A stretch of DNA of 64,000 nt. Origin: TMP-86 sp964247385. Its GTDB lineage: Bacteria; Pseudomonadota; Gammaproteobacteria; Steroidobacterales; Steroidobacteraceae. The notes under the pieces are model-generated. The model was not told the DNA's origin. It was given only the letters and a program-made list of their open reading frames with translations, and ran no database searches. This document shows positions 53,911-63,581 of the stretch, in pieces; within the stretch, counting starts at the first letter, position 1; each line of letters starts with the position of its first letter. The stretch lies in contig CAXTUB010000001.1 in assembly GCA_964247385.1 (NCBI GenBank), positions 124,001 to 188,000 of the forward strand, written 5' to 3'. Made by a program: the position numbers and the translations under genes.

Positions 53911-55344
53911 ATGGCGTACGATTATCGGCAGTTTTATATCGACGGCGCATGGGTTGACTCCGCGCAAGGCCGGGATTTCAACGTCATCAATCCGGCCACT
54001 GAAGAGGTGTCGGGTGTCATTCGGCTTGGCACACCGGCCGACGTCGACCGCGCGGTCGCCGCCGCGCATCGCGCCTTCGACAGTTACTCGCGAACGACCG
54101 GGGCAGAACGCCTCGTGCTGCTGCAAAGAATTCTGACGGAATACAAGAAGCGCTTTGACGACATCGCCGCAGCCATCACGGCGGAGATGGGCGCTCCGGC
54201 CGTGCTTGCTTCCAAGTCGCAGACAGGCATTGGCGTGGGCCATCTCAAGGCAATGATCGACGTGCTGAAACATTTCAAATTTGCCGAGACGCGCGGGCGC
54301 ACGACCCTTGTGCAGGAACCGGTCGGCGTGTGTGCTCTCATCACGCCGTGGAATTGGCCGATCAATCAGGTAGCTGCCAAGGTCGTGCCCGCGCTGGCCG
54401 CGGGTTGCACCATGGTTCTGAAACCATCCGAGTACTCACCGTTCAGCGCGGCGATCTGGGCGGAAGTCTTGCACGCTGCGCATGTCCCTCCCGGCGTGTT
54501 CAACATGATTTACGGCGAAGGTTCGACGGTGGGCGCGGCACTCGCCGCGCATCCGCACGTCGACATGGTGTCATTCACCGGCTCAACGCGCGCCGGTACC
54601 GAGGTTGCCCGAGTCGCGGCGGCCACCGTCAAACGGGTGCATCAAGAACTTGGCGGCAAGTCGCCCAACATTTTGCTCGACGATGCCGACTTCGAGGTCG
54701 CGGTGCGTGCCTCGGTGTCGCATGTGTTTGAGAACGCCGGTCAGTCTTGCAACGCGCCGACACGGATGTTGGTGCCTGCCGGGCGTCTCGCGCAGGTCGA
54801 GACCCTGGCGCGTGAAACTGCGGCAGCGGAAGTCATCGGCGATCCTGAATCGCGCGACACGACCCTGGGGCCGGTCGCATCGAAAATTCAGTTCGATCGG
54901 GTACAAGCCTTGATCGAGCGCGGTATTGCCGAAGGAGCGAAAGTGATCACCGGCGGCACGGGGCGGCCGGAAGGGTTGAGTCGAGGCTTCTACGTCCGGC
55001 CGACCATCTTTTCCGCCGTTCGCAATGAGATGGCCATCGCGCGTGAGGAGATTTTCGGACCCGTGCTATGCATCCTGACCTACGACAGCGAGGAAGAGGC
55101 CGTGCAGATCGCGAACGACACGCCGTATGGGCTGGCGGCCTACATCTGGTCGACCGAGCCGGCTCGCGCCGCACGGGTCGCTGCGCGCATTCGAGCTGGA
55201 CAAATCTCGATCAATGGCGCGCAGAGCGATTTGACGACGCCGTTCGGCGGTTTCAAAGCTTCGGGCAACGGCCGCGAATGGGGCGAGTACGGGTTGCGGG
55301 ATTTTCTCGAGGTCAAGGCCTTGATCGGCGCGGATGCGGCGTGA
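53911..55344 (+). CDS. NAD(P)-dependent aldehyde dehydrogenase
   Basis: A 477-aa aldehyde dehydrogenase. Catalytic Cys is in ENAGQSCNAPTRM, general-base Glu in HQELGGKSPNI, and cofactor-binding FTGSTRAGTEVA and TPWNWPINQVA are present. The C-terminal PFGGFKASGNGREWG is typical of the class. The ATG at 53911 has GAGGTG just upstream; a GTG two codons earlier is possible. Its location in the operon suggests a branched-chain or related aldehyde, but substrate cannot be read from sequence. Confidence 0.92.
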   Translation: MAYDYRQFYIDGAWVDSAQGRDFNVINPATEEVSGVIRLGTPADVDRAVAAAHRAFDSYSRTTGAERLVLLQRILTEYKKRFDDIAAAITAEMGAPAVLASKSQTGIGVGHLKAMIDVLKHFKFAETRGRTTLVQEPVGVCALITPWNWPINQVAAKVVPALAAGCTMVLKPSEYSPFSAAIWAEVLHAAHVPPGVFNMIYGEGSTVGAALAAHPHVDMVSFTGSTRAGTEVARVAAATVKRVHQELGGKSPNILLDDADFEVAVRASVSHVFENAGQSCNAPTRMLVPAGRLAQVETLARETAAAEVIGDPESRDTTLGPVASKIQFDRVQALIERGIAEGAKVITGGTGRPEGLSRGFYVRPTIFSAVRNEMAIAREEIFGPVLCILTYDSEEEAVQIANDTPYGLAAYIWSTEPARAARVAARIRAGQISINGAQSDLTTPFGGFKASGNGREWGEYGLRDFLEVKALIGADAA

Positions 55345-55347
55345 CCA

Positions 55348-56043
55348 TTGAGCGCCGAAGCGCCGCTTTTCATCGCTCGCGAAGTCACTAAGCGTTACGC
55401 TCCGGGCGCACCCGCCGTACTCGAGCGCTTGAGCTTCTCGCTCGCCCGCGGCGAGTACGTGGCCATCATGGGTGAGTCGGGCGTGGGCAAGTCCACGCTG
55501 CTGCAGCTGATCGCCGGCTTGGATCGACCCGATGCAGGCTCGCTTCGGTTCGAAGGCATTGAGCTGACCTCTCTCGACGATGACCGGCTGACCTCGTTGC
55601 GGCGCACTCGCATGGGCTTTGTCTTTCAGGCTTTTCACCTGCTGCCCTATTTGACGGTGCTGCAGAATGCGGCGCTTCCGCTCGATCTGATGCGCGTTGC
55701 CGATCCCGAACGAACGGCCCGTACTTGCGAAGTGCTCGCACAGGTGGGTTTGAAAGGCCGCGAGCGCGATTTTCCGCGTGCGCTTTCGGGCGGCGAAATG
55801 CAGCGCCTGTCGATTGCGCGTGCTCTGGTGCATCGGCCGGCGCTCATTCTTGCCGATGAGCCGACTGGAAATCTCGATCCGAAAAGCGCTCGCGCGATTC
55901 TCGAGCTCTTGCGCGCTCAAATGAACGACGGCCTGCGTAGCGGCATTCTCATCACACATTCCCAAGCCGCGGCGCGCACGGCGGACCGGATTTTCTTTCT
56001 CGACGGCCGCGAGCTCAAACCGTGCAATGAAGCATCCATGTGA
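55348..56043 (+). CDS. ABC transporter ATP-binding protein (MacB/LolD type, AttE-like)
   Basis: A 231-aa ATPase. Walker A GESGVGKST (about 38-46), Q-loop FVFQAFHLLP, signature LSGGEMQRLSIARAL, Walker B LILADEPTGNLD, and switch His in ITHSQ. The FVFQAFHLLP and DEPTGNLDP forms are typical of MacB/LolD lipoprotein-export-type transporters, whose permeases extract envelope substrates. It probably starts at TTG 55348, just after the dehydrogenase stop. Its stop overlaps the permease start. Confidence 0.92.
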   Translation: MSAEAPLFIAREVTKRYAPGAPAVLERLSFSLARGEYVAIMGESGVGKSTLLQLIAGLDRPDAGSLRFEGIELTSLDDDRLTSLRRTRMGFVFQAFHLLPYLTVLQNAALPLDLMRVADPERTARTCEVLAQVGLKGRERDFPRALSGGEMQRLSIARALVHRPALILADEPTGNLDPKSARAILELLRAQMNDGLRSGILITHSQAAARTADRIFFLDGRELKPCNEASM

Positions 56044-58628
56044 TGCGAGCCATCGCGACACCCAGTGCATGGCAGGCTGCTCAGCGCGCCTGGCTCGTTT
56101 GTGGACTATCCATGTCGGCGCAATTGCGCGAGCAACCCGCGCGGTTGATCACGATGTGGCTGGTGATCGTCGTCAGCAGTGCGCTTGGAAGCTCTGTCTT
56201 TCTGGTCAATTCGAGCGCTGTGGAAGAATTTGATGCGGCTGCGCGCCGCGTACTGGGCAACGCTGATGTCGTCGTGCGCAGTGGCACCCAGTCCTTCTCT
56301 GAATCGCTCTACCCGAGGCTCGCAAAAGACCCGCGCGTCATCGCAGCTAGTCCCGTCATCGAGTTGCAAGCCGCGCTCGCCGCGCCAAGCACCGCAGCGT
56401 CCACCGCGCCCAAGTCAGCGCCCGGTTCGCTGCAGATTTTCGGCATCGATTGCTTTCGGGCGGGCGTGTTGCAAGCATCGCTCCTCGAAGCTCTGCATGG
56501 CGGCGTGCGAGATTTTCTTGCAAGTCGTGCAATCGTGCTCAGCTCCGCTGCCGCGGTCCGATTGAACCTGCGAACGGGAGACTTCCTCGCCCTGTGGAAC
56601 GAAGGACGCATCGAGAGACTGCAGATTCTCGCGGTGCTGGCCGACGCGGGCGATGACCACGCATTCGGTCTCATGGACATCGCCACGTCTCAGTGGATGT
56701 TCGGTTGGCTCGGCCGCCTGAATCGGATCGATGCCCATCTGAGGGCGGGCGTCCGGCCTTCGGCTTTCGCCGCGGAGTGGGCGCCTCGCTTACCGCCGGG
56801 CGTCGTCATGAATCTCGGCGACGTCGAACGCAGCCGTGCATCAAGCGCCACGCGCGCGTACCGCGTCAATCTCAACATGCTGGCGCTGATCTCACTGCTC
56901 ACCAGCGCGTTTCTCGTGTTTGCGATCCAGTCATTGAGCTTGGCGAGGCGGCGGGTCTCGCTCGCCATTCTTCGCGCCCTCGGAGTATCCATGCGTGAGC
57001 TGCGGCGCGGACTTTTGTTTGAGTCGCTGAGCCTTGGCTCGCTCGGAATCGCGGCCGGCATCCTATTGGGATTTGGCCTCGCGGCATTTTTGTTGGCACA
57101 GTTTGGCGGGGATCTCGGCAACGATCAGCTTCACGCCGCATCGCCCATGCCGCAAATTCATTGGCCGGCCGTAGCAATTGAGTTCGTCGTTGGTTTGGGC
57201 ATCGTTTGCTTCGCCATGTGGATTCCGGCGACTGAGGCGGCGCGGCGCGAGCCGGCGCCCGCGCTGAGATCGGGCGATGTAGAAGTCGCTTTCAACTGGA
57301 AGCGCATGGCGGCCCTTGGCAGCGTCTTGCTCGTCAGCGGCGCGGCGCTGTCCTTCGTGCCCGCCTCTGCAGAAATTCCAATCGCGGGCTACTGCGCCAT
57401 CGCTGCGCTGCTGTTCGGCGGTATCTTATGGATTCCACAGGTGAGCGTCGGCTTGCTTGCCCTGTTGCCGCGTCTGCGTTCACCGAGCCTTGCCGTGGCA
57501 TTGGCGCAAATGCGCGGCAGCCGGGCAACGTTGTTCCTGAGTCTTGCTCCCCTGGTCGTCAGCTTTGCATTGATGGTGGCAATGGCCATTCTGGTGCATT
57601 CCTTCCGGGACTCTTTCGAGTCGTGGCTCGCGAAGCTATTGCCGGCGGATCTTCAAGTACGCGAGCCGCTTGCGAGTGACACGGCCAGCTGGACTCAGTC
57701 TTCCCAAGCCGCCGTAGCTCAGCTAGCCGCCATTTCGCGGGCGGATTTCCGGCGCACGCGAACGGTGTATTTGATGATGGGCGCGGAACCGGTTCAGCTG
57801 ATCGCGCGCGACATGCGCTCGCGCCGCGCGGAAGAAATCTTGCCGCTGCTCGGCGAATCTCCACGGCTTTCACGTTTGCAGACAGGCAATGCATGGATCT
57901 CCGAATCCTTGCGCGATCGATACCGTCTCAACGTCGGAACGAGCTTCTCCATCGGATTGCAAGGAGCTCGCCGCGAATTTCGCGTCGCCGGCATTTGGCG
58001 CGACTATGCGCACCCGGCCGGCGCCATCGTGATCGAACGCAGTAATTACATTCGATGGACTGCCGACTCCAGCGCGAACGAGGCGTCTTTTTGGCTGACG
58101 CGCGGCGTGACGGTCGAGCAGGCTCGCGCCGCCATTGTGCAGCGTGCACCGGCGATGGCCAGCGCAGAATTTGCCGGCAGCACCGAAGTACGGCGCCGGT
58201 CGCTGGCGCTGTTCGATCGTGCATTTGCGGTCACTTACGCGCTCGAGGCGCTCGCTGTCTCGATCGGGCTCGCGGGCATCGGCATTGCAGCGAGTTTCGC
58301 GGCCATCACGCGCCGCGCGGAGTTCGGCCTGTTGCGTCATGTCGGCATGAGGCGCCGCGACGTCCTGCGCATGGTGGCCGCGGAAGGCCTGTGCACCTCG
58401 TTTCTCGGGTCGTTGCTCGGATTGTGTCTCGGCGTGGTGTTGAGTGTGGTGTTGATTTTCGTCGTCAATCGACAGTCATTTCATTGGAGTATCGATTTTC
58501 GCGTTCCGGTGAGCCAGCTCGCGGCGCTCACGGTGGCGTTGATGGTCACTGGAAGTATGACCGCGGTCCTGAGCGGCCGCTCAGTGCTGCGGCAGGATGC
58601 ATTAGCGGCCGTGCGCGAGGATTGGTGA
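56043..58628 (+). CDS. ABC transporter permease, two FtsX-type domains (AttF/G-like)
   Basis: An 861-aa permease with an N-terminal helix, a periplasmic region, two FtsX-like bundles (LNMLALISLLTSAFLVFAIQ, about 280-400; and YALEALAVSIGLAGIGIAAS, about 725-855) and a second periplasmic region between. Having both halves in one chain means a single gene replaces the paired permease genes of other systems. The FtsX motif RRRVSLAILRALGVSMRELRR is present in the first, and RRAEFGLLRHVGMRRRDVLR in the second. It is followed by the AttH-like gene with a GTGA overlap. Confidence 0.92.
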   Translation: MRAIATPSAWQAAQRAWLVCGLSMSAQLREQPARLITMWLVIVVSSALGSSVFLVNSSAVEEFDAAARRVLGNADVVVRSGTQSFSESLYPRLAKDPRVIAASPVIELQAALAAPSTAASTAPKSAPGSLQIFGIDCFRAGVLQASLLEALHGGVRDFLASRAIVLSSAAAVRLNLRTGDFLALWNEGRIERLQILAVLADAGDDHAFGLMDIATSQWMFGWLGRLNRIDAHLRAGVRPSAFAAEWAPRLPPGVVMNLGDVERSRASSATRAYRVNLNMLALISLLTSAFLVFAIQSLSLARRRVSLAILRALGVSMRELRRGLLFESLSLGSLGIAAGILLGFGLAAFLLAQFGGDLGNDQLHAASPMPQIHWPAVAIEFVVGLGIVCFAMWIPATEAARREPAPALRSGDVEVAFNWKRMAALGSVLLVSGAALSFVPASAEIPIAGYCAIAALLFGGILWIPQVSVGLLALLPRLRSPSLAVALAQMRGSRATLFLSLAPLVVSFALMVAMAILVHSFRDSFESWLAKLLPADLQVREPLASDTASWTQSSQAAVAQLAAISRADFRRTRTVYLMMGAEPVQLIARDMRSRRAEEILPLLGESPRLSRLQTGNAWISESLRDRYRLNVGTSFSIGLQGARREFRVAGIWRDYAHPAGAIVIERSNYIRWTADSSANEASFWLTRGVTVEQARAAIVQRAPAMASAEFAGSTEVRRRSLALFDRAFAVTYALEALAVSIGLAGIGIAASFAAITRRAEFGLLRHVGMRRRDVLRMVAAEGLCTSFLGSLLGLCLGVVLSVVLIFVVNRQSFHWSIDFRVPVSQLAALTVALMVTGSMTAVLSGRSVLRQDALAAVREDW

Positions 58629-59707
58629 TTCGCGGCTTGTGGGCTTCGATCCCGCGTGGGTGCACGTGCGTTGTGCTCGGCATCGTATTACTGATCGGCA
58701 GCGTTGCGCGCCTCGCGCTTGCGGGGCCCGCCATCGACTTGCCGCATGATTTTGGAAGCCATCCCGAACAGCGCAGCGAATGGTGGTATGTCACCGGTTG
58801 GCTATCGGACGGAAGCAACGAGTATGGTTTTCAAGTCACGTTCTTTCGAGTGCGCATGGACTTGGCTTCTCTCCAAGGCAATCCGAGCTCTTTCGCCGCG
58901 CGGCAAATTCTGATCGCTCATGCGGCATTCAGTGATCCGAGCATCGGCCACTTGCTGCAAGCGCAACGCACCGCGCGCACTGGCTTGCAACTTGCGGAGG
59001 CAAGCATCGGCGATACTCACGTGTTTCTCGATGATTGGAGCTTGACCCGCGCACCCGACGGCTATCATGCGCACGTGTTAGCCGAAGACTTCGAGCTGCA
59101 GCTGCGCATGCAAGCCAGCGCCGCCCCGCTCCTCAATGGAAGCGCTGGCATCAGCTTCAAAGGTCCAGCCAAGGACTCGTATAGCCATTACTACAGCGAG
59201 CCGCAACTTCGAGTCGTCGGAAAACTGCGCCGCCAGAATCGCGAGCTGGCAGTTACCGGCCTCGCATGGCTCGACCACGAATGGTCGAATCAATACTTGG
59301 ATCCGCGTGCAGCCGGTTGGGATTGGACCGGGATCAACTTTGATGATGGCTCGGCGATGATGGCCTTCAGAATTCGCGCGCTCGATGGCTCGCCGTTGTG
59401 GGCAGCCGCCACCTGGCGCAATGGAAAGCTCAGCCGGATTTTCGATGCGTCGCAAGTCAAGTTCACGTCATTGCGTGTGTGGAGGAGCAGCCGAACCGGC
59501 ATTGGCTATCCCGTCGCTTGGCGAATCAGCACGCCCCAAAGTGAGGTTGAACTCCAGCCCCTGTTCGATGACCAAGAGAACGACACGCGTGCATCGACCG
59601 GCGCCATTTACTGGGAAGGCGCGGTTCGCGCCATGTCGAACGGCCGTGCGATCGGGCGCGGATATTTGGAGTTGACAGGTTATGGCAAGCGCTTGCAGCT
59701 GCCTTGA
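58625..59707 (+). CDS. Secreted AttH/CrtC-like lipocalin-type protein
   Basis: A 360-aa protein with an N-terminal signal or membrane segment (GIVLLIGSVARLALAGPA) and a large beta-barrel-type domain. The segments FGSHPEQRSEWWYVTGWL and LAWLDHEWSNQYLDPRAAGWDW are hallmarks of the AttH/carotenoid 1,2-hydratase family. Proteins of this family occur next to MacB/FtsX-type ABC genes (attEFGH). Whether this one is enzymatic is not known. Start GTG 58625 is deduced from the overlap with the permease stop. Confidence 0.88.
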   Translation: MIRGLWASIPRGCTCVVLGIVLLIGSVARLALAGPAIDLPHDFGSHPEQRSEWWYVTGWLSDGSNEYGFQVTFFRVRMDLASLQGNPSSFAARQILIAHAAFSDPSIGHLLQAQRTARTGLQLAEASIGDTHVFLDDWSLTRAPDGYHAHVLAEDFELQLRMQASAAPLLNGSAGISFKGPAKDSYSHYYSEPQLRVVGKLRRQNRELAVTGLAWLDHEWSNQYLDPRAAGWDWTGINFDDGSAMMAFRIRALDGSPLWAAATWRNGKLSRIFDASQVKFTSLRVWRSSRTGIGYPVAWRISTPQSEVELQPLFDDQENDTRASTGAIYWEGAVRAMSNGRAIGRGYLELTGYGKRLQLP

Positions 59708-59760
59708 TCGGCCGCATCGTGCGGATCACAATGTTGCATCATGCTTGAGCAGGTGGAGCT

Positions 59761-60009
59761 ATGGCGCAAAAACTCGTGTATCGGCGGGACTTCGAGGGAC
59801 GTCTCGAAGGCGAAGCGGAAATTTGCATCGATGCGGATGCGGAAATGGATGACGCCACATTCGTCGGCGAGCACATCGCACGGCTATTGAAAGACGGCGA
59901 GACCCCACTGCGCGAGGGCAAGAATCGCTACGCCGTCATCCACGACAACCGGAAAATTGGTTTCATCGAAATCCTGGAAGTGCGCATGCCGGCCGGTGAC
60001 ACCGTTTAG
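59761..60009 (+). CDS. Small conserved-looking hypothetical protein
   Basis: An acidic 82-aa cytoplasmic protein with a good Shine-Dalgarno (GGTGGAG) before its ATG. It is probably a small alpha/beta domain: a beta-rich N-terminus (KLVYRRDFEGRLEGEAEI), a helix (DATFVGEHIARLLKDG), then beta strands (RYAVIHDNRKIGFIEILEV). No family recognised. It ends 2 nt from the convergent pqiC stop. Confidence 0.65.
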   Translation: MAQKLVYRRDFEGRLEGEAEICIDADAEMDDATFVGEHIARLLKDGETPLREGKNRYAVIHDNRKIGFIEILEVRMPAGDTV

Positions 60010-60011
60010 AG

Positions 60012-60584
60012 TTACGGCGTTGTCGCGCTTTCTCTAACGATTCGATCGCTCAAGTCGCCGAGCGCGTCGCTAAGCGCGGCCGGCACATCGCTCGCGGCGC
60101 ATTCGCGCCCGTCGCGTTCGATCGTCGACACGTGCGATCGAGGCAGCATCCCCTCGCGCTGTTCCGTCCATCGTGCGTGCAGTCGCAAGCGGCAGTCCAT
60201 CCCGATGTAAATCTCGTCGAGATCGAGGTCCACCGTGATGGCGGATCGGGCAGGCTGAGATTCAGACATGTTAGCTTGATCGATATTGGCACGGGTGCGC
60301 GATTCCAGATTCGCGCGCATCACACGGCTGACCATGCCGCGGAGCGGTGCGGCCCAGGCATGTTGATCATCGATGTCCAACCAGTTGTCGTTGCGATAGC
60401 GCACGATCTGCAGACGATCGATCTCCACCGGAATCGAAACGCGTCCCAGCCGAACGATGCTCGGCGAGATAGGAGAGCTCGCAGGCCGTGCGCTCAGCGC
60501 ATACTCGAGAGGCGGTCGAGTCGCGGCGCAAGCTGCGAGCAAGGCGCCAAGAAATATAGCGAGCACTGTGCAGCTTGGCCTCAT
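60012..60584 (-). CDS. pqiC: Intermembrane transport lipoprotein PqiC
   Basis: Outer-membrane lipoprotein partner of the PqiAB system (190 aa). The lipobox LLAAC places the acylated Cys at residue 19. The ABC-auxiliary lipoprotein (YmbA/PqiC) fold is recognisable from VRLGRVSIPVEIDRLQIV and WLDIDDQHAWAAPL. It overlaps the pqiB stop by 4 nt. In E. coli PqiC anchors the MCE needle to the outer membrane; the same role is inferred here. Confidence 0.85.
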   Translation of the reverse strand: MRPSCTVLAIFLGALLAACAATRPPLEYALSARPASSPISPSIVRLGRVSIPVEIDRLQIVRYRNDNWLDIDDQHAWAAPLRGMVSRVMRANLESRTRANIDQANMSESQPARSAITVDLDLDEIYIGMDCRLRLHARWTEQREGMLPRSHVSTIERDGRECAASDVPAALSDALGDLSDRIVRESATTP

Positions 60585-62182
60585 TTCTCGGCTCCCCGAC
60601 GCCCGCGCAGCAAAGACTCTGGGTGGCGCGACAAATAATCCGCCAACTCTCGCACCGAGCGCGAAGTTCGCGCGAGCTCTTGCAGCAGCTCGCTCACATC
60701 GCCGTTCGCATTGGCTCCGCTGACGCTGCTTCGAAGGCCCGACAAGGCATCACGCGCGGTGTCGGCAGTTTCACGCATCGATTTCAGCAGTGACTGAAGC
60801 TCCGGCTCGGCAGTTTTCGTGATGTGCTCGAGGTGCATGAGAGTGGCGTCCAGCGATTTGAGCGAGCGCCCCAGCTCGGGGCCTCCTGTCGCCTTGTTCA
60901 AATGTTCCAGGGTCGATTTGAGGTTCGCCAGAATCTCATCGAGGTCATTTCCGGCAGAGGTTGGAATTCGTAAAGAGCCATCCTCTTCGATGACCCGGCC
61001 TCGCGGGGTATCGGAATTCAGATCGAGCGAGACCAGCTTGAGGCCGGTCAATAAATTGCTCGACATCACATGCGCATGCAGCCCGTCGGCCAGGAGTGAT
61101 GACAACTTTTCGCGCGGCGATGCGCCGGCCGCCTCGAGATGCATAGATTGAAAAGCGTCCGGGTTGATCGCAAGAATGACGCGAGTGCTGAGTTTGCGTC
61201 GTCCGCGCTCGTACCTCAACTCCGACGAGCGTACTTCACCGATTTCGAAGCCATGGAGCTCAACCACGCTTTCGCTGCTGATGCCGCGCACATCACCCGC
61301 AAAATCCGCCACACACCACAGCACCTCGACGCGGGGATCGACGGTGGCGCGGCGATGATTGGCATAGAGCGCGAAGCGCGCGCCTCGCGGGCTCATCGGC
61401 CCTGCGAGCGTCTCGGGCGGCGTGCTGAACTCGATGCCGCCCGAAAGCAACTGTTGCCATGAGTTCGCGCGCAGCCGCACGCCGCGCGAATCCACGGCGA
61501 CATCGAACCCGCCCGCGTTCCAGAATCGCGTCTGCGGGTGGACCAAGCGATGGTACGGCGCGCGCACGAATGCCGTGACGTCGATGTGTGAGCCATCGGC
61601 AGACAAGGCGAACGCATCCACGTTGCCCACGGGCGTCCCGCGATATGAGATAGGCGCCCCGCGAGTCAAGGAACCGAGGTCATCGGCGACGAGGACGAAG
61701 CTTGCTCCTTCCGCTTCGGCGTGAAGCGCGGGTGGATCCTCGAGACCTTTGAAATGGCGCTGCGGCGTCTTGCCATTGCCCGGATCCATTTCGATGTAGG
61801 CACCCGAAACCAGCGTAGACAAACCAGAAATGCCCTCCGGGCCCACGCGCGGCGAAACCACGTAGAAGCGGGTTTTTTCATTCAGCGCCGATTCGACTGC
61901 GCTTCCCATGCGCGCATGCACGATTACGTTAGTCAGCTTGGAGCTCAACTGCAACGACTCAATGGTGCCCACGACCACGCCGCGATGTTGTATGGTCGAT
62001 TGCTTCGCCCCGAGCCCTTTGCCGGATTCGAACGCGATGGTGATGGTGGGCCCGCGCTCGGTCAGCGAACGCCAAGCAAGCCAGGCAACGATGCCGCCGG
62101 CGACGATGGGCACCACCCAGACCCAGGTGACGGGACGGCGGCGGCGCAGCCGTGCTTGACGTTCGGCCGGGTCGTCGATCAT
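60581..62182 (-). CDS. pqiB: MCE-domain protein PqiB
   Basis: Periplasm-spanning MCE protein (533 aa; E. coli PqiB about 546) forming a tunnel for lipids between membranes. It has an N-terminal membrane helix (WVWVVPIVAGGIVAWLAW) and three MCE modules (starting near ITIAFESGKGLGAKQSTIQH, APISYRGTPVGNVDAFALS and FALYANHRRATV..VVELHGFEIGEV), then a C-terminal coiled-coil (LKSTLEHLNKAT..LLKSMRETADTAR). The frame is open upstream; ATG 62182 overlaps the pqiA stop. Confidence 0.93.
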   Translation of the reverse strand: MIDDPAERQARLRRRRPVTWVWVVPIVAGGIVAWLAWRSLTERGPTITIAFESGKGLGAKQSTIQHRGVVVGTIESLQLSSKLTNVIVHARMGSAVESALNEKTRFYVVSPRVGPEGISGLSTLVSGAYIEMDPGNGKTPQRHFKGLEDPPALHAEAEGASFVLVADDLGSLTRGAPISYRGTPVGNVDAFALSADGSHIDVTAFVRAPYHRLVHPQTRFWNAGGFDVAVDSRGVRLRANSWQQLLSGGIEFSTPPETLAGPMSPRGARFALYANHRRATVDPRVEVLWCVADFAGDVRGISSESVVELHGFEIGEVRSSELRYERGRRKLSTRVILAINPDAFQSMHLEAAGASPREKLSSLLADGLHAHVMSSNLLTGLKLVSLDLNSDTPRGRVIEEDGSLRIPTSAGNDLDEILANLKSTLEHLNKATGGPELGRSLKSLDATLMHLEHITKTAEPELQSLLKSMRETADTARDALSGLRSSVSGANANGDVSELLQELARTSRSVRELADYLSRHPESLLRGRRGAEK

Positions 62183-63429
62183 GCGCGCTTCGTCGCATCC
62201 CACATCAGGCGCGTATCGAACGTGCTGGTGGCGATCATGGTCAAGACCACCACGGCAGCGAAAGCCACCAATCCGTCCTTGGGCCGAAGCGTCGACAACG
62301 CGCCGAACTGCAACAGCGCGGCCAGAATCGACCCCATGAACACATCGATGTTCGACCAGCGACCAATGGCATCGACCAACCGGTACAACCGAGTGCGCAC
62401 GAGCAGGCCGTACGCGGAGCGAGAGCGCGTCGCGAGCAGCATCCACGACAAACCGATGAGCTTCAGCATGGGCAGCACGACGCTCGCGGCAAACACCAGA
62501 ATTGCAAGCGGCACGAGATCATTGTCGGCAAGCTCGAGCACGCCACTCATGATGGTCTTGTTTTGCTCGCCGCCGATTTGCGTAATGGAAAGCACCGGCA
62601 GCAGATTGGCGGGGACGTAAAGGAGGAAGCTCGCGATGACGAGCGCTGCGGTCACTTGCATCGATGAGGGCTTGCGAAAAGCGAGCCGCGCCGAGCAACG
62701 GGGGCATTTCGGATGAGCTGCTCGATCAACGACGAGATCGCACGTCATGCACGCTACCGGATCGGCCGGAATCGCCGCCATCGCCGGACCGCGCGGCGTG
62801 AGCGCTGACCAAACGACGCGCTCATCGAACTGGGTCATTGCAAGAAGTCCCGCGAACGTCGCGACGATCAGACACCAGCCGCCCAGCCCGACCTGAACTT
62901 CGGCGATGACGCCCAAACGGCTGTAGGCAACGAAGCCGCCGACCAAGAACACGTCGAGCATGGCCCAAAGACGAAGATGCTTGACCCAGCGGAATACTTT
63001 GCCAAGCCCGGCGTGAGGATCCGTACGCAGCTCGAGCAGAGCGAACACGAACAGGCTCAAATAGGTAAAGGGCGCAAACACGCAAAATGCAGCAACCAAT
63101 GCTCCGAGGGAAGGAAAGCCGCCCCGCCAATACGCTGAGACGTTCGACCACAAATACGCATGCCGCTCGATGCCGTACGACCACACCGAAATCACGGGCA
63201 TCGCGGAGCCCGCGATCAGCATCAAGAGGGAAGTCATCGCGAGCGCAAGAGTCATCTCCACCGCGGGCTGACCGTGCCCTGCGAGAGTTCTGCCGCAGCG
63301 GCGGCAATCTGCGCCCTCACCCCGCCGCCTTGCCGGCAGCCATTGAATCATTCCGCAGTCTGGGCAGCCGACACGCTCGGCGCCAATGTGAGCGCGCTTG
63401 CTTCGACGTCTTTCGAGCCAGTCAGCCAT
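62179..63429 (-). CDS. pqiA: Paraquat-inducible protein A (PqiA)
   Basis: Inner-membrane component of the PqiABC lipid transport system. Two zinc-ribbon-like modules (CPDCGMIQ..CRRCGRTL and CMTCDLVVD..CPRCSARL) each precede a set of four helices, the known duplicated PqiA plan. Start ATG 63429 gives 416 aa, almost exactly the E. coli length (417); a TTG at 63474 would add 15 residues. First gene of the pqiABC operon. In E. coli the operon is SoxRS-controlled; no such site could be identified here. Confidence 0.93.
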   Translation of the reverse strand: MADWLERRRSKRAHIGAERVGCPDCGMIQWLPARRRGEGADCRRCGRTLAGHGQPAVEMTLALAMTSLLMLIAGSAMPVISVWSYGIERHAYLWSNVSAYWRGGFPSLGALVAAFCVFAPFTYLSLFVFALLELRTDPHAGLGKVFRWVKHLRLWAMLDVFLVGGFVAYSRLGVIAEVQVGLGGWCLIVATFAGLLAMTQFDERVVWSALTPRGPAMAAIPADPVACMTCDLVVDRAAHPKCPRCSARLAFRKPSSMQVTAALVIASFLLYVPANLLPVLSITQIGGEQNKTIMSGVLELADNDLVPLAILVFAASVVLPMLKLIGLSWMLLATRSRSAYGLLVRTRLYRLVDAIGRWSNIDVFMGSILAALLQFGALSTLRPKDGLVAFAAVVVLTMIATSTFDTRLMWDATKRA

Positions 63430-63581
63430 TACCCGGTAAGCACGCTCGACCTCATGCGGCGCCGAGTCTATCAACCCGATTACTCGCCGATCAAATGCAG
63501 CGCTCTAAGATGGGTGTCTCGTGCCGCTCCCGCGAGGTGTCGTCAGAATCTTCGCCCTGCTACGCACATGCGGGTCTTTGC

